Source: Rotaria sp. Silwood1
Lineage: Eukaryota; Rotifera; Eurotatoria; Philodinida; Philodinidae
Direction of reading: 5' to 3'
Assembly (NCBI GenBank): GCA_905250075.1
Contig: CAJNOP010000045.1
Location: 978,017-1,042,016, forward strand
Length of the DNA stretch: 64,000 bases
Shown here in pieces: positions 48,532 to 60,700 of the stretch. Position 1 is the first letter of the stretch. Each line of letters starts with the position of its first letter. Below the pieces are notes generated by a model that had not been told where the DNA came from, searched no databases, and saw only the letters and a program-made list of their open reading frames with translations. A program made the position numbers and the translations under genes.

Positions 48532-51500
48532 TTGTGTGTGGTTGAATGAATGCTTTGTATACTGTTAAAAAAAAAATAGGAGAAAAGAGAAAAGATGGCG
48601 AGTTCAAACTACGAAATGAAATTGAAACGATTATGTAATTTTGACGTGTTTTAGGTTTTATACGTAGAACGACAGTAGATGATGAATAATAGTACCTTGA
48701 ATAGACGTATAGTAACTGTAGAAATAAGAAAAAAAAAATTGAAGTGAACTATTTGACCAGCAGCGAAAATTTACAGTTTTTGATCATCTTCTTATTCTCG
48801 TAAAATGGGTTATATGTATTAAATTGCCTATATTTTATGTATGTATAGCATAGCAAAAATGTATGTGAATATGTGTATGCTCTCCCTTTCTCTGTCTCTG
48901 TCTCTGTCTGTCTCTCTTTCTCTTGCGTCTTTACTTCATTTTTTATTTAAACCTTTTCTCTTGTGTTACTATTTTTCATACAAAAGAAAACAACATATGA
49001 AGTAGACTTTATATGCTTTTTAAAAATTGAACAACGTTGTCTGTCTATCTTGAAATTCGTACTAACACTTGACTGGACAGATGCCTAGAATATTCATTTC
49101 TAACTATCAAGTGTTAATAAAGCTTTATATGCATGTATATATACAAGATGCCTTACTATGTTCAAATCGAAGAAGCAGAAAAGAAAATGAAGAAGAAGGA
49201 CGAAGGAGACTAATAAGTATAATCGCATGAAAGATATTTACAGTTCCGATTAAATATTCTAGATGTTTGTTTAACTATGGCTTCGAAAGGAAACAAAATG
49301 TCTTTCAAGGAGAATATTTATTTTAAGATAGACGAAGTGACTATGTCCACAATGAACGATGGCACTTTTTTCTTTTATTCTCGTCTTGTTAATTTTAAGC
49401 ACACATACAATCGTCTTCGACCCACACGTAACTAATGTATTGTTACAGGAAAGTGTATGTTACATGACGATAGTGTCGGTGATGGTAGTGACGATGACGC
49501 GACGATGTATTCTTGATAAATAAGACTCAAATGTTCTTTAAATTTCTTTTGTTTGACAATACTTCATAATGATGGTAGTATGCACTTTTTTTCGCTTTTT
49601 TTTCTCATGCTTCTTCCACTATACCTGCCATTTCGAATAGATTCGATCATAAAATGAATAAGAACATGGTAGACCCTAGGGTATCCTGGTATGTATATAT
49701 GTATACCTTGAACTCGCTTGTATAGCAGAGCTTCAGGTCCACCCGTTGTCATTCGCGCATTGATTTATATTTTAAAAGGCACATGTGATGTAGGCGTAAT
49801 CCTTTTACAAATGAGTTTTTTCTCTTCGCTTCTCTTTTTTTTAATGACAATGGTATAAAGAAGAACAAAACCTACCATTCACTCACATGTACCGCGATGA
49901 TAATCTACAATTAAACGTGAACAAACGCCTTCAACTGTATACACGTATATAGATATGTATATACGTATACATATAAGGATACTTTTACGCGTGCGTTCGC
50001 GTGTCGTGATATGTTAATACTATATGACACACATATACATAGCTTGATAAAAGGGATAGTTGATGATTATGATTCAGATGAAGAGAAGAAAGAAAAAAAA
50101 CTCCATTAAACTTTTTATGAATATGAGTAAACGACAAGAGTCAATCTTCTCTGATCACTTCTAAAATTCTATTAATGATTCTAATCCTAAACATACACAC
50201 ATGCATATGTTTAGTGACTGATAAAAGAAATGTTTGTTACAATTGAGCAAGTTTAGTATTTTACCGCAATGACCTATTGTCATCTCATGATGTGATATAA
50301 ATAATTATTATTTTATTTTTGTCTATGATCGTAAGTTTCGAAAAAAAAATCAATCATTTTTGATTGTCCAATGAAATATGAATAGTTGCATTGATTTATA
50401 TCAAGTTGAATCAATTATTCCTTTATATACTTGTAAGGTTTCATGAACAATAACTTTATCAAGTAGAGATTATAATAAATGACTCTTTGAATGTGATGGA
50501 GAGAGATCATACTTGTTTTATTTTCTTAGGCTTTATTCTATATAGAACCAAAAAAAATCTTGTTATTTTTATATTTATTTCCAACAAAATAGAAAAGATT
50601 CTTATTTCGATTTTGTACATTAATTAAAAAAAAAAAAGAAATCTTCCAATTAACTAATGAAAATTACTTTGTTTTTCTAATCGTATTGATCAATATAATC
50701 CATTGTTCATTATTTTCTATTCAATTAATTCTCGGAATTTCCAAAGTTAAATTATACTGTACATCAATTCATTCTTTTATGTAATATGAGTAACAATTGG
50801 ATTAACTAAATTTTTGTACTACTGTATATTATGATGGTAAAATTACGTAAAAATCTTAAAATACATAATGAGGATATTGACGTCATTTGAAATGACATCA
50901 TGCGACAATCAGTTTTGAACAAAGCTAATAAAAAGTTAAGCCATTGAATAAGATCATATTTTTTTGTTAAAATAAAACTAATAAAATTGGAAATCTTATT
51001 TAAACCCATTCAATGGAACGAATATTGAATTTCGCTTCATAAGTAATCAGTGTTTTATCTGGCATAGAAATTGGAAGACGAAAGCAGGATTGACTCTTCT
51101 TGAATTCGTAGCTATTGTATCATGTGCTAAATGTCTGTACTTGCAAAACTAGATATTCATTCTCCTGCAGTTTTAAATTGCCCCATAGAAAGTAAAAACT
51201 TGGACAAAGCATAGCAAGCAATGAATCTTTTTCGGAGAAAACTGTTCGTAAATGAATTCAACTATTTTATAATGAATGTTAATGTGACATCATCAAGATT
51301 ATCAAGAGTCATGATCGAAAAAATATAAGCTCAATAATCTGATTTTAACGATCATTTTGTTTAGTAAATCTTATGGTTATATCGATTTAGATCAAATGAT
51401 GACAATATACGTCATCTATTGTAATCAATCATTATTAATAAGAACAGTATCAAAGAAATAATTGTCATAACATTACATCATTAATAGCGTATTTTTGAAA

Positions 51501-53403
51501 TGAGAGAAACATTATTCAATGTTGATAAATAAAATAAGATAACATCATAATCATTCGTACTATTTATAAAACATAGCAAAAAGCAATAAGTAAAATAATG
51601 AAAAATTGTGTATCAATAACTTATGATTGATTTTTTTTTCTATAATTTTAAGCACCTAGCTCAAACTGAAATAGTAATTTTAATAGCCGATGGATTTTGT
51701 TATGCTATGAATTCCATACCAAAATTTTGATAGATGAATAATGATAGCCAGATTTCTAAGAAAAAAAAAACAGGCACAATCTTTTTCAGATTTCAGAAGA
51801 CTTTGTCAGAGCTATTTTTTAACAATGTGCTTTTAACGAGCACAAAATGATGATTTGCTGCATTTTCTATGAGCTTCCCTCAAAAAGTTACAGGTATTAC
51901 AACAGCTACAGAAAAAAAAACAAAATTTATCAAAAAAACCAACAAAAAACTGCCTTTTTTCGGCTTTCGTGATACTTTTAACCTATCAAGGTAAGGTTGT
52001 AGAAAATATGACAAACTTTTATTTGTGCTCTTTACAATCGCATCGTGGAAAAAAAATAGCTCCGCTAAGTCTTTTACAATCTGAAAACTATCATGTTCAG
52101 TTTTTTTAGAAATCTTTTCAATCATAGTTCATCTATGATATCTTGCTATAGAGTGCATTAGGTAGAAAACTTCATTGGCTATTAAAATTAGTACGTGCAT
52201 TTGAACTAACTGCTTAACATAATAGAAGAAGTATTTAAAAAAAAAATACGTTGTTATTAAACATTTTTCTACCATCTTATACGGAAGTAATTAGAAATAA
52301 TTTTTAAATGAATGATTTCAATAGAAAAAAATGTGAATTAAAAATCTTTGCATGAACAATATTGATTATTTTGATAATTATCATACATAGAACAAAATCA
52401 AATATACTGCTAAAAAAAAATCTTGTTTGAATATTAATGCAGAAAGAAAAAATAAAAATAATAATTCTCATTAACTTTTGTAGAAATGAAGATTTTTATT
52501 TGTATAATTGTAAGAAAAATAATTCAATAGTAAACTTCTTTTTTTTTTTTTTTGGTAACTATTTTACATAGAACGTTGATCAGAATGTTTATTATCTTAT
52601 GGAAATGCATTGTAAACTATTTTTTGTTAATCTCATTATATGATAAACTGAATGCACTTCCGAAAATATTCTTCTTGATAAAGATAAATACTTTTCTTTC
52701 CTCATGACTAGAAAAAGGCTTTCAATAATAGTGCGTAAATATTATTTGATCAAAATTTTCCATTAAAATTATTAGCTTAAAAAGCATTATTCGTTATTAA
52801 AATAAAGTCATGAATTTACATTTTTCTATTAACAAGAAACTCATGTTTCTAACTTATTAAAGAACGGAACTTAAAAGTCATTTGGGATAGTTTTATCTTA
52901 TTCATAGTGCATATTAGTAATCAAATGAAATGTTTGCAAGAACTTTCATTGAATTTAATTAATTAGAAAATAGAATTCTTTTTATGTAGAAATTCTTTTT
53001 TTCCAAATTCATTAAAAATTAGAACATTATTATATTATACGGCTGTCATTTCTCAATATTAAATTGGTCTTTTTCTCTTTTCTATCATACTGTGTGACAT
53101 CTAGTTAAATCTAGTTTCATTGCATTAAGCTTCAAGACATTATCAGATGTCGTAGGTAATCAAGAAAACTGAAGAATATCATAGAATAAATCGCTACTTT
53201 CAATGTAAATCTATACAAAAACTCTAGCGACAGTCGGTTATTCTAGTCCAAATTTACTCTATCCTTGTCTCGAGAAAGAAAAAAAGAGTCGAGTTATAAT
53301 TCTCACCTTGGATCTTTTCTTTTTTTTTTTTTGCATTCATTTTTGTTTTATAAATTAAATTTTAATATTTAGATTTATTTTTTTATCTAATCTGTGATAA
53401 TAC
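48532..53403. other. Gene-poor interval
   Basis: Nearly 5 kb with no supportable gene. It includes a pyrimidine-rich CTGT/CTCT stretch at about 48,890-48,930, a more GC- and CpG-containing zone at 49,400-50,030 that could be the promoter of the membrane-protein gene, and an old foldback at 51,656-52,208. The remainder is plain AT-rich DNA. Confidence 0.45.
51656..52208. mobile_element. Old foldback (inverted-repeat) element
   Basis: Blocks such as AGTAATTTTAATAGCC, AGATTTCTAA and GGAGCTATTTTTT on the left recur in inverse orientation on the right (GGCTATTAAAATTAGT near 52,175, TTAGAAATCT near 52,110, AAATAGCTCC near 52,055). Arms run from about 51656 to 51890 and from about 51985 to 52208. 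Similarity is roughly three bases in four with small gaps, so the copy is old. The 81-codon frame inside it is a by-product of the repeat and is not called a gene. Confidence 0.65.
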
Positions 53404-56400
53404 ATGGCTAATAATAATAAAAGTTTATTATTAACATATATATTTTCATTAATTGGTGGTCTTTATGGTTTACATCATCTTTATTTAGGCCGTACTCAAC
53501 ATGCTTTATTATGGCTCACAACATTTGGTGGTTTTGGTATTGGATTTATTTATGAATTATTATTTTTAATTAAAACTTATGTTTATGAAGCAAATCATGA
53601 TTATATAATACTCAATGAATATAGATTAAAAATGATAGAAAAAAAATCACCTAATTTTGAAATTTCAAGATTATGTGGTAAGAAGAAAGAAGATAAAACG
53701 AGAAATGACTATTATTCAATTAATCAAATTTGAGCATAATATTTTGAATAATTTAAAAACTTTTAAAATAATCAAAATTGAATTAACTAAAAAATCTATT
53801 AGCGAAACATTAAAATATATATGTTACGATCAAAATTGAAATTCAGTCAAATTCTAAATTTGTCCGGAATTCTAATTTTGACTAGACAAAATCAGAATTT
53901 TATTTTCATAAACTGTAACACTGAGAAAAAAAAAATAACGATACGAATACGAGTGAAATCAAAAATGATGGTGATGACGAGAGACAGATCTGAATAAGAG
54001 TGAGGAGGTCTGCATCTATATCTCAAAGTTGCGAGTGAAATTAGACGGGATTATCACGTAAAACCTTAGTCATACTCAAAAATTCATCCTTACTAAGAAA
54101 ATTTTCACCCTCACCAAGGCTATCCACGGCACTCTCACTCAAAACCTTCTTCCTGACTCTCATCATCATCATCATCCTTGACCTTATTCGTGTTTTTGGT
54201 ATTGATTTTTGCTTAGTTTTATAATTCATCAAAACAAAATTCTAATTTTGTCCAGTCAAAATTAGAATTCCAATTTTGACTGTAACATATATATATATAA
54301 CTTATATGCAAGTACTTTTTTTTTATTATTGTTTGTTTTTTCTTTGTATTCTTAAGGACAATATCTTACAGCTGTTTTTTATGGTTTTATTACTTACTAT
54401 GCGTTTCCTGAGAAATGGCATGAAAACGTTTTTTTATCATTATTTATTGGATGTTGTAGTACCATTGCTATTGCACTTGGTAAGAAAATCAAACATTGAT
54501 TAATAATGAAATTTTATTTTTAATTTTGATTTTCATAGGTACACAAATAGTAGGTACACTTGGACCACGACAATGTTCATTTATTTGGCCATTATTAGGT
54601 GCAATATGTGGTATGCCTTTTTTAATATGGCATATTAATTTCGTACCATCATTTAATATCGCAGCATTTTTTTCTTGTTGGATTTTCACATGGAAAGTTC
54701 AATGGAATCGAGAATATTTTTCAAATAATTTTATATTAAAATCAACTGAACAACAATTTTCAATTTCATCAAAACAAATAAAACGAAAACGATGTCATAT
54801 TATTAAAAATTGTCTTATATTTGGATTGGGTGTAATGATATTTAGTGCAATGTTTACATCGGCTATTTATCAAAATTTACAAGTTGATGTAAAAGGTCAA
54901 CGTATTAAACTCAAAGATGTTTTAAATGATTTTTTTAAATCACAAGAATTTATATTAATGCGTGAAAAATTAGTAATTTTGATCAGACGATTATGGGTGT
55001 TTTATTTGCATTATGGTTTTAAAGGATTATGGATGATATTTGGTTTTGAAAACACTGAAAAACAAGCATTGGAGGTAGAATAAGAGAGATAAAAATTTTC
55101 TATACACAAGAGCAATCATTTTGAAACTCTAGACGAATCATTTCAAGCTTTGGGAAATCTTAGAAAATTATTATCTGTAGAAAATATTTCTTTTCTAGTA
55201 GTAAAATCTACAAACTGTTTATTCTATTTATCTTTCATTTTCTTGGAATATATGAGTGAAAAAAAGAATCGGACTTTTCTGTTATTTTGATAATAGGAGA
55301 AAGTTTTTTTAAGAATTTATTTCTTTTTAAAGAAATGTTTCGTTTTAAAAGCACATTCTGTATGTCTGATCATGAAAAGTCATCAGCAGTAGAAAAACAT
55401 TACTTATTATGATTGTTAATGAAATTGTAAAGAGGAAATCTGAGTTCATACGTTTATGTATGTGGATATCTGAGAAAAATTACAAAGTCTTTTTCGTCAA
55501 TAAATATCATGATAGAAACAAAAAATTTAGATAAATCTTGTTTATTTGGATTTTCATCTTATCATTCTTTTGTACAATAAAAAGAAATACTATGATGTAA
55601 AATATATTGATAGAAAAGGTTGAATATTTCTAACGGTCGATATATAATCAACTGATCAAAATATTTTTCAGGACACTTTCCAATAAATTAAAGATTTACG
55701 ATAATTCGATAGAGACTTTCTTTATGCCACAAAACGGTTGACTTTCTTTTTAACCCTTTCGTGCCAAGGTTATTTTCTATAAGAAAATCGAGCGTATCTA
55801 ATGAGAAAGTGCCTCTTATTACATTTGATAAAACAGCTTGAGCATCTGGAAGTTAAAGTGGTCTTGTCTATTACTGGAAGTCCTATACAGTCAATGAGCT
55901 TCATCATTGATAATATAGTTTTCATTAGAAATATTTCAATATATGATAGGTCTCAAAGTAGGACGATATGCATAACCCAATATTACATTTCCTGCGCTCG
56001 TACCTCGTTTTTGTTTTCTACTTTGGACTAAGTATCGTGTGTTTGCAAATGAACGCAAGGTCTTCAGCCATCCATGAAGCTTTTCGCGTTTGATGAAAAG
56101 TGTCGCGCAGTCAGGCGCATAGGGGTCTCTGTTAGTTATCCTGTAGAACGATCCGATTTATGAATGTCGAAGTCTTTCAGAAGCTACCGAACCATTTTCA
56201 GTCGAAAGCCAGAAAGACAATATTCTCTTCGATTTGCAGTTTGTACAGCACGCAAACAATGAAGAGCAAGATATCGAATAAATGGAAGCATAAAACTGAA
56301 CTTCAAATACACTTTGATACGTGTATCAGAAGGAAAATGGTACCGTCCCATATATGGGACACCCGACGCGAACGAGTTAAAATATTTTTTTTTCTAATCG

Positions 56401-57419
56401 ACATACAATTGAACAGCTTAACACATAGTCAATCGTTCAAACTGTGATGGTGAAGGAAAGCAAAAAAAAAGAACAGCAAGAAACAACTCTTCTCAGTAGT
56501 ATATCGTAAATTTTAGATGTAACAAAACGTTCTTCGTAAAATTCTACATCTTTCAATATATGTTAGAAAAAAATTCAAAGTAAAAACTCTAAAGTTTTCA
56601 TTGTTCAATTTTACAGTCATACCATTTCGTTCAGAATTAAATTTTACATTCAATAGTATGAAGATAAATGTTTCATGTGTCTAGTCTACCGTCTTAAAAC
56701 ACATGATTTTCCAAAGAATATGTAAAAACACTACCTAGTATTAATTTCAAGTCTTTTTTTCCGGAACAATAACATTTGTAGCCTTGAAAAGAATGTGACA
56801 GTACAAGGTACAATATTGTTAATCTATTATATGTTTGATATTTTACTTTCAACATCAGATGTTAGGAACACATGCTTCGGTAGATAGATAGATATTTTCG
56901 TAAAACAGGAGAACTTAATTTGACAATTGAGTAGGTGATAATCATTTATATTTCATACTGATAAGAAAAGAAAATTAAAAAAACAAAACATAGTCAATAG
57001 TTTTCTATGGCAAAATAAATTCATTATTGAATGAACTTAAAATCAATGAAATAAATCGTTTGCAAACTAAGTTACTATATTTTTTTATTTATTTTTATAA
57101 TAAATCTTTTTCATGATTTGTTCTTTTGCTACTTTTTAGGTACTTAATCTCAGCAATGTTGCTTCTCAAAAAGATATTGAATCTCAATGTCGAACATTAT
57201 CACGTAAATGGCATCCTGATAAATATCAAGTATATATATATTTTTCTATGAAATTATTCAAATACTTAGATAATTCTCATTATTTATTTTTAGGATCCTG
57301 AACAAAAACAAAAAGCTCAAGTTACATTTATGAATATACAGCAAGCATGTGATCGTTTATCTAATGAACGTAAACGACGTCAGTTAATTAAAACACAAAA
57401 ATATACAAATACAAATTGA
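53404..57419 (+). CDS. DNAJC22: TM2 and DnaJ-domain protein (DNAJC22 / Wurst)
   Basis: Five exons (53404-53677, 54357-54479, 54539-55074, 57140-57229, 57294-57419) give 382 aa. The N-terminus LLLTYIFSLIGGLYGLHHLYLG is the TM2 motif with its GLHHLYLGR core, continuing into THFGG-type membrane segments. Several more helices follow (GTQIVGTLGPRQ, FIWPLLGAICGMPF, IFGLGVMIFSAMFTSAIY). A J-domain occupies the C-terminus with HPD at 336-338 (LSRKWHPDKYQDPEQ). Membrane part first and J-domain last is the DNAJC22 order; the Drosophila ortholog Wurst acts in clathrin-mediated endocytosis. The 2.07-kb intron before the J-domain contains a piggyBac remnant, and the first intron contains a MITE. CDC27 starts only 350 nt downstream. 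Confidence 0.92.
53819..54290. mobile_element. MITE with repeated termini, in DNAJC22 intron 1
   Basis: The outer ATATGTTAC and GTAACATAT lead into inverted arms rich in the motif AATTCTAATTTTGAC with TAGACAAAAT/ATTTTGTCCAG. The left arm holds a partial duplication of the motif. The interior (about 53,920-54,210) differs in composition: on the minus strand it has charged, acidic codons with an Asp run, then a frame ending SLGEGENFLSKDEF and beyond. That interior may be captured host sequence. Flanks are ATAT on both sides. The superfamily is not identified. Confidence 0.65.
55754..56376 (-). mobile_element. piggyBac-type transposon remnant in DNAJC22 intron
   Basis: The block is flanked by TTAA on both sides (55750-55753 and 56377-56380), the piggyBac target. 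Its ends are related: CCCTTTCGTGCC on the left and, on the minus strand, CTCGTTCGCGTC on the right, next to a GTCCCATATATGGGAC palindrome. On the minus strand the segment near 55,945-56,015 reads KTRYERRKCNIGLC followed by ISSYFETYH, the Cys-rich end of a piggyBac transposase. Upstream of it, a fragment like RLTARHF is also recognisable in another frame. Most of the transposase is gone, so the copy is dead or non-autonomous. It is a plain DNA transposon. Confidence 0.8.
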
Positions 57420-57769
57420 CATGATAATATTGTTTTCAAATATTTTTAGCATTTATTTCATATGAGCAGATCTTTTATTTTTTAAATTTTAGTCAAAAAC
57501 AAATTTGCTTTTTTTTGTGATATTATTCAAAAAAGAAGATTGTGAATGATAAAGTTTTTCTTTCTTTTATTGTGACTGTGATATCGATAAAATCATTATT
57601 CTTTAATATTTCATTTATTTTTAGATATAGATTGATCTTTATTATCAATGTTTCGGTTAATTATTATCTAATTATTCGATACAATAAAAACAGGAAAAAA
57701 AAGAATAACTAAGACATTATTTTTTTTAAAATTACTTTTCTCTCCTATCTTCCTATTCCAAGCAATTCA

Positions 57770-60700
57770 ATGTCTGTTGCAATCGATTCCGTTAAGGTTT
57801 ATATTAACCAATTTATTCATAATTTTGACTATGTCGATGCTATTTTTCTTGCTGAACGTCTTTATGCGGAAGGTAAAAAATAAGAATTATATAATTGCAA
57901 GCTAATGTTTTTTTTTTTCTTATTTATTTATTTTTTGGTTTAGTAAAAAATGATGAATCAACTTATTTATTAGCACGTACTTATTATTTAAGTGGTGATG
58001 TGAATAAATCTTATTGGTTATTACGAAATTCTTCTATTGAACATTTACCTACTGCAAAACTTCTTTTAGCAAAATGTTGCTTTGATATGGATAAGTAAGT
58101 GCAAGAAGACATAAAACAAAAACAAGAAATATATTATAATGTTTTCATGTTAGACTTCATGAAGCTGAATCAATACTTGTTGGAAATTGTTTATCTATAA
58201 ATACACTTGTACTTGATGATTTTGTTAATGGTCATGGTGATCACGCAGCATTTGCTTTACAGCTACTTGCTAAAGTTTGCGAGTATGTTTCAATAAATAT
58301 TAAGAAATTTTTTTAATAGTTTTTGATTGTTGTTTTTTTTTTTCTTATTGTATAGAAAATCTGATCGTCATCAAAAAGCAAGCGAATGTTATCGAAAATC
58401 CTTAAAACTTAATCCATTTCTATGGTCTTCTTTTGAAGCTCTATGTCGTCTAGGTAAGTATTTAAAAAAAATAAAAATAAAATTTTACGACTATAGCTAA
58501 TTATAGATTTTATAATAATAAATATAATGTTTTGTCCAGATTTTCTTTTCGAGAAGGGCAATTTAAGATCTTCCCTCAAAAGTGTATCTTAGCCTAAAGA
58601 CATTCAAATCATATGAAATATTCAGAACTTATGATAAAGTTTTTTTAGTCTTATATCATGACACCGACAGGAAATATTCAACTAACGAGAATCAAAACTA
58701 GCTCTTGTTTCAACCTAGAATTCTCTGTAGATTTTCATCCTACATCCTTAATTGCTTTTTATTTGAAACAGCATGTCACGAAGTAAGGCATGACAGAGAT
58801 TCTTTCTTTAAGAAAAGAAACGGAATGAAAAACTCAATGTTTCAAAAAACTCTCGAAAAACAGCGCTATAAGGATAAAAGTGCTCTTTATATAATAGTAG
58901 CAATGCTTAATTCAAAAAAGGAACTTTGTCATGTCTTGTATTTTGACGTAATCTTTCAAACAAAAGAAAAGTTAAGTAGCCCGTAGATAATTCTGCATTG
59001 TGCGATCAAAAAAAAGCATATATTTCGAGCAGAAAATGACAGAAACCATCGAAAATTTTGCCAAAAAAAACAAAATATCCAATGGCAAACGATATCTACT
59101 TGACTAGTGGCTTAAAAGTTCAACAAAGCGAAAACTTATTTTTGAGAACACAAACAAACTTATCATTATTTAATTTTTTTCATAATTTTTATCTCAATTT
59201 CATATATTTAATTATAGGTGAACGTGTTGATACAAGTATATTTTGTTCATCTACTATAAAATCTAATCGATCAATCTCAGAATTAAATCAACCACATACA
59301 TGTGTCACACCTTATATGGAACAAATAAAAGATATTCAAAGTGAAAATCAAGTTATTGATAATGTTTGTTCAAAACAAAAGAATTTCTTATTTTCTTTCA
59401 TTAAGCATATTATTTTCCTTTTTTTTTTTATTTAGTCAATGAATACAAGTACAAATCAAACAATACGAGAACGACAACAACCACGTTCATTACAAGCACC
59501 AGCAACTGTTATGAAATTAACTGATTCTATTCTTAATTTTGGTCCAACAAATGTTTCCGCTATAATAACATCAACACCAATAGGTTTAATTACGGATCAA
59601 TTACAAGATAATGATAAATATACTCCACCGACTATAAAACCACCTGATTATATTCCATCGTTACGTAACCCACCATTAGCTCCTAAACGACAAAATACTC
59701 GAAATGTGTAAGATAAACGAAACAAAAAAAAAAAAAAAACGAATTACATTTTTCTGTTTAATGTTATTATTTATCTTTTCTTTTTTTTCTAGACAACAAT
59801 ATGGATTTGATGACACAACGGCTTCCGGATCAACAGCAACACTTATACATCCACATGAACTTGCGTCAACATCACTTAGTGATACACGTAAAACTATTGG
59901 TACACGAAAAGTAAGTTTTACAATTTGTTTCGATTTCTTCTACTATTCGAACTAATACTACTAAGAAAGAATTAGAAACCATATTTTTATAATCGATTCA
60001 TTCTATATAATTAAAATCGAAATATCTAATTCTCTATTCTCAGACAACTCGTCGTACTATAATCGGTCAATCTCATGTTCTTTCTACCTCAAATAATGTC
60101 CTTGCTCAATCAAAAATGTAGGAATAAAAATCTCTTATGTCATTGTTTTTTGCTTTCGACAAAAACAAAGTCTTTTCCTCTAGAACTCCAAGTAGTACAG
60201 TCGGAAGTCGTACACAAACTCCAAATTCCAATGATATTAAAGTATATAGAAATAATATTAATTTATAATAAAAATGTTTTTTTTTTTTTTTTCGTTTCTT
60301 TCATAGGAGAATAAATCTATTCGTGCACCAACTAAACGTACAACACGTTTTACAAAACCAACAACACGTCCACCATGTACAGATATGAGTATAACAACAC
60401 CTATAGCACCAACTGAATCACCAAATAAAATGACAACACGATCACAAGTAAGATCAAATAATACAAGTTTAAATTATGGTGTTGATAATGAATTAATTAA
60501 TAAACGTGATCGACAACGAAAAAGTCAATCAACTCATCATCGTACACTTGGTTTGTTTATTTATTTATTTAAAAAAAAAAAAGTTTATGAATTTATTTTA
60601 TTTTGATTTTTCTTAAAGAAATTGTTGAAAATATTATCAATGTATTTAAATTACTTGGTCAAGGTTTACAACATTTATCTCAATTTGAATGTCGACAAGC

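Noticed and set aside
58454-59217. 93-codon frame in a CDC27 intron
   Set aside because: No domain, no splice need and ordinary intron composition; treated as chance.
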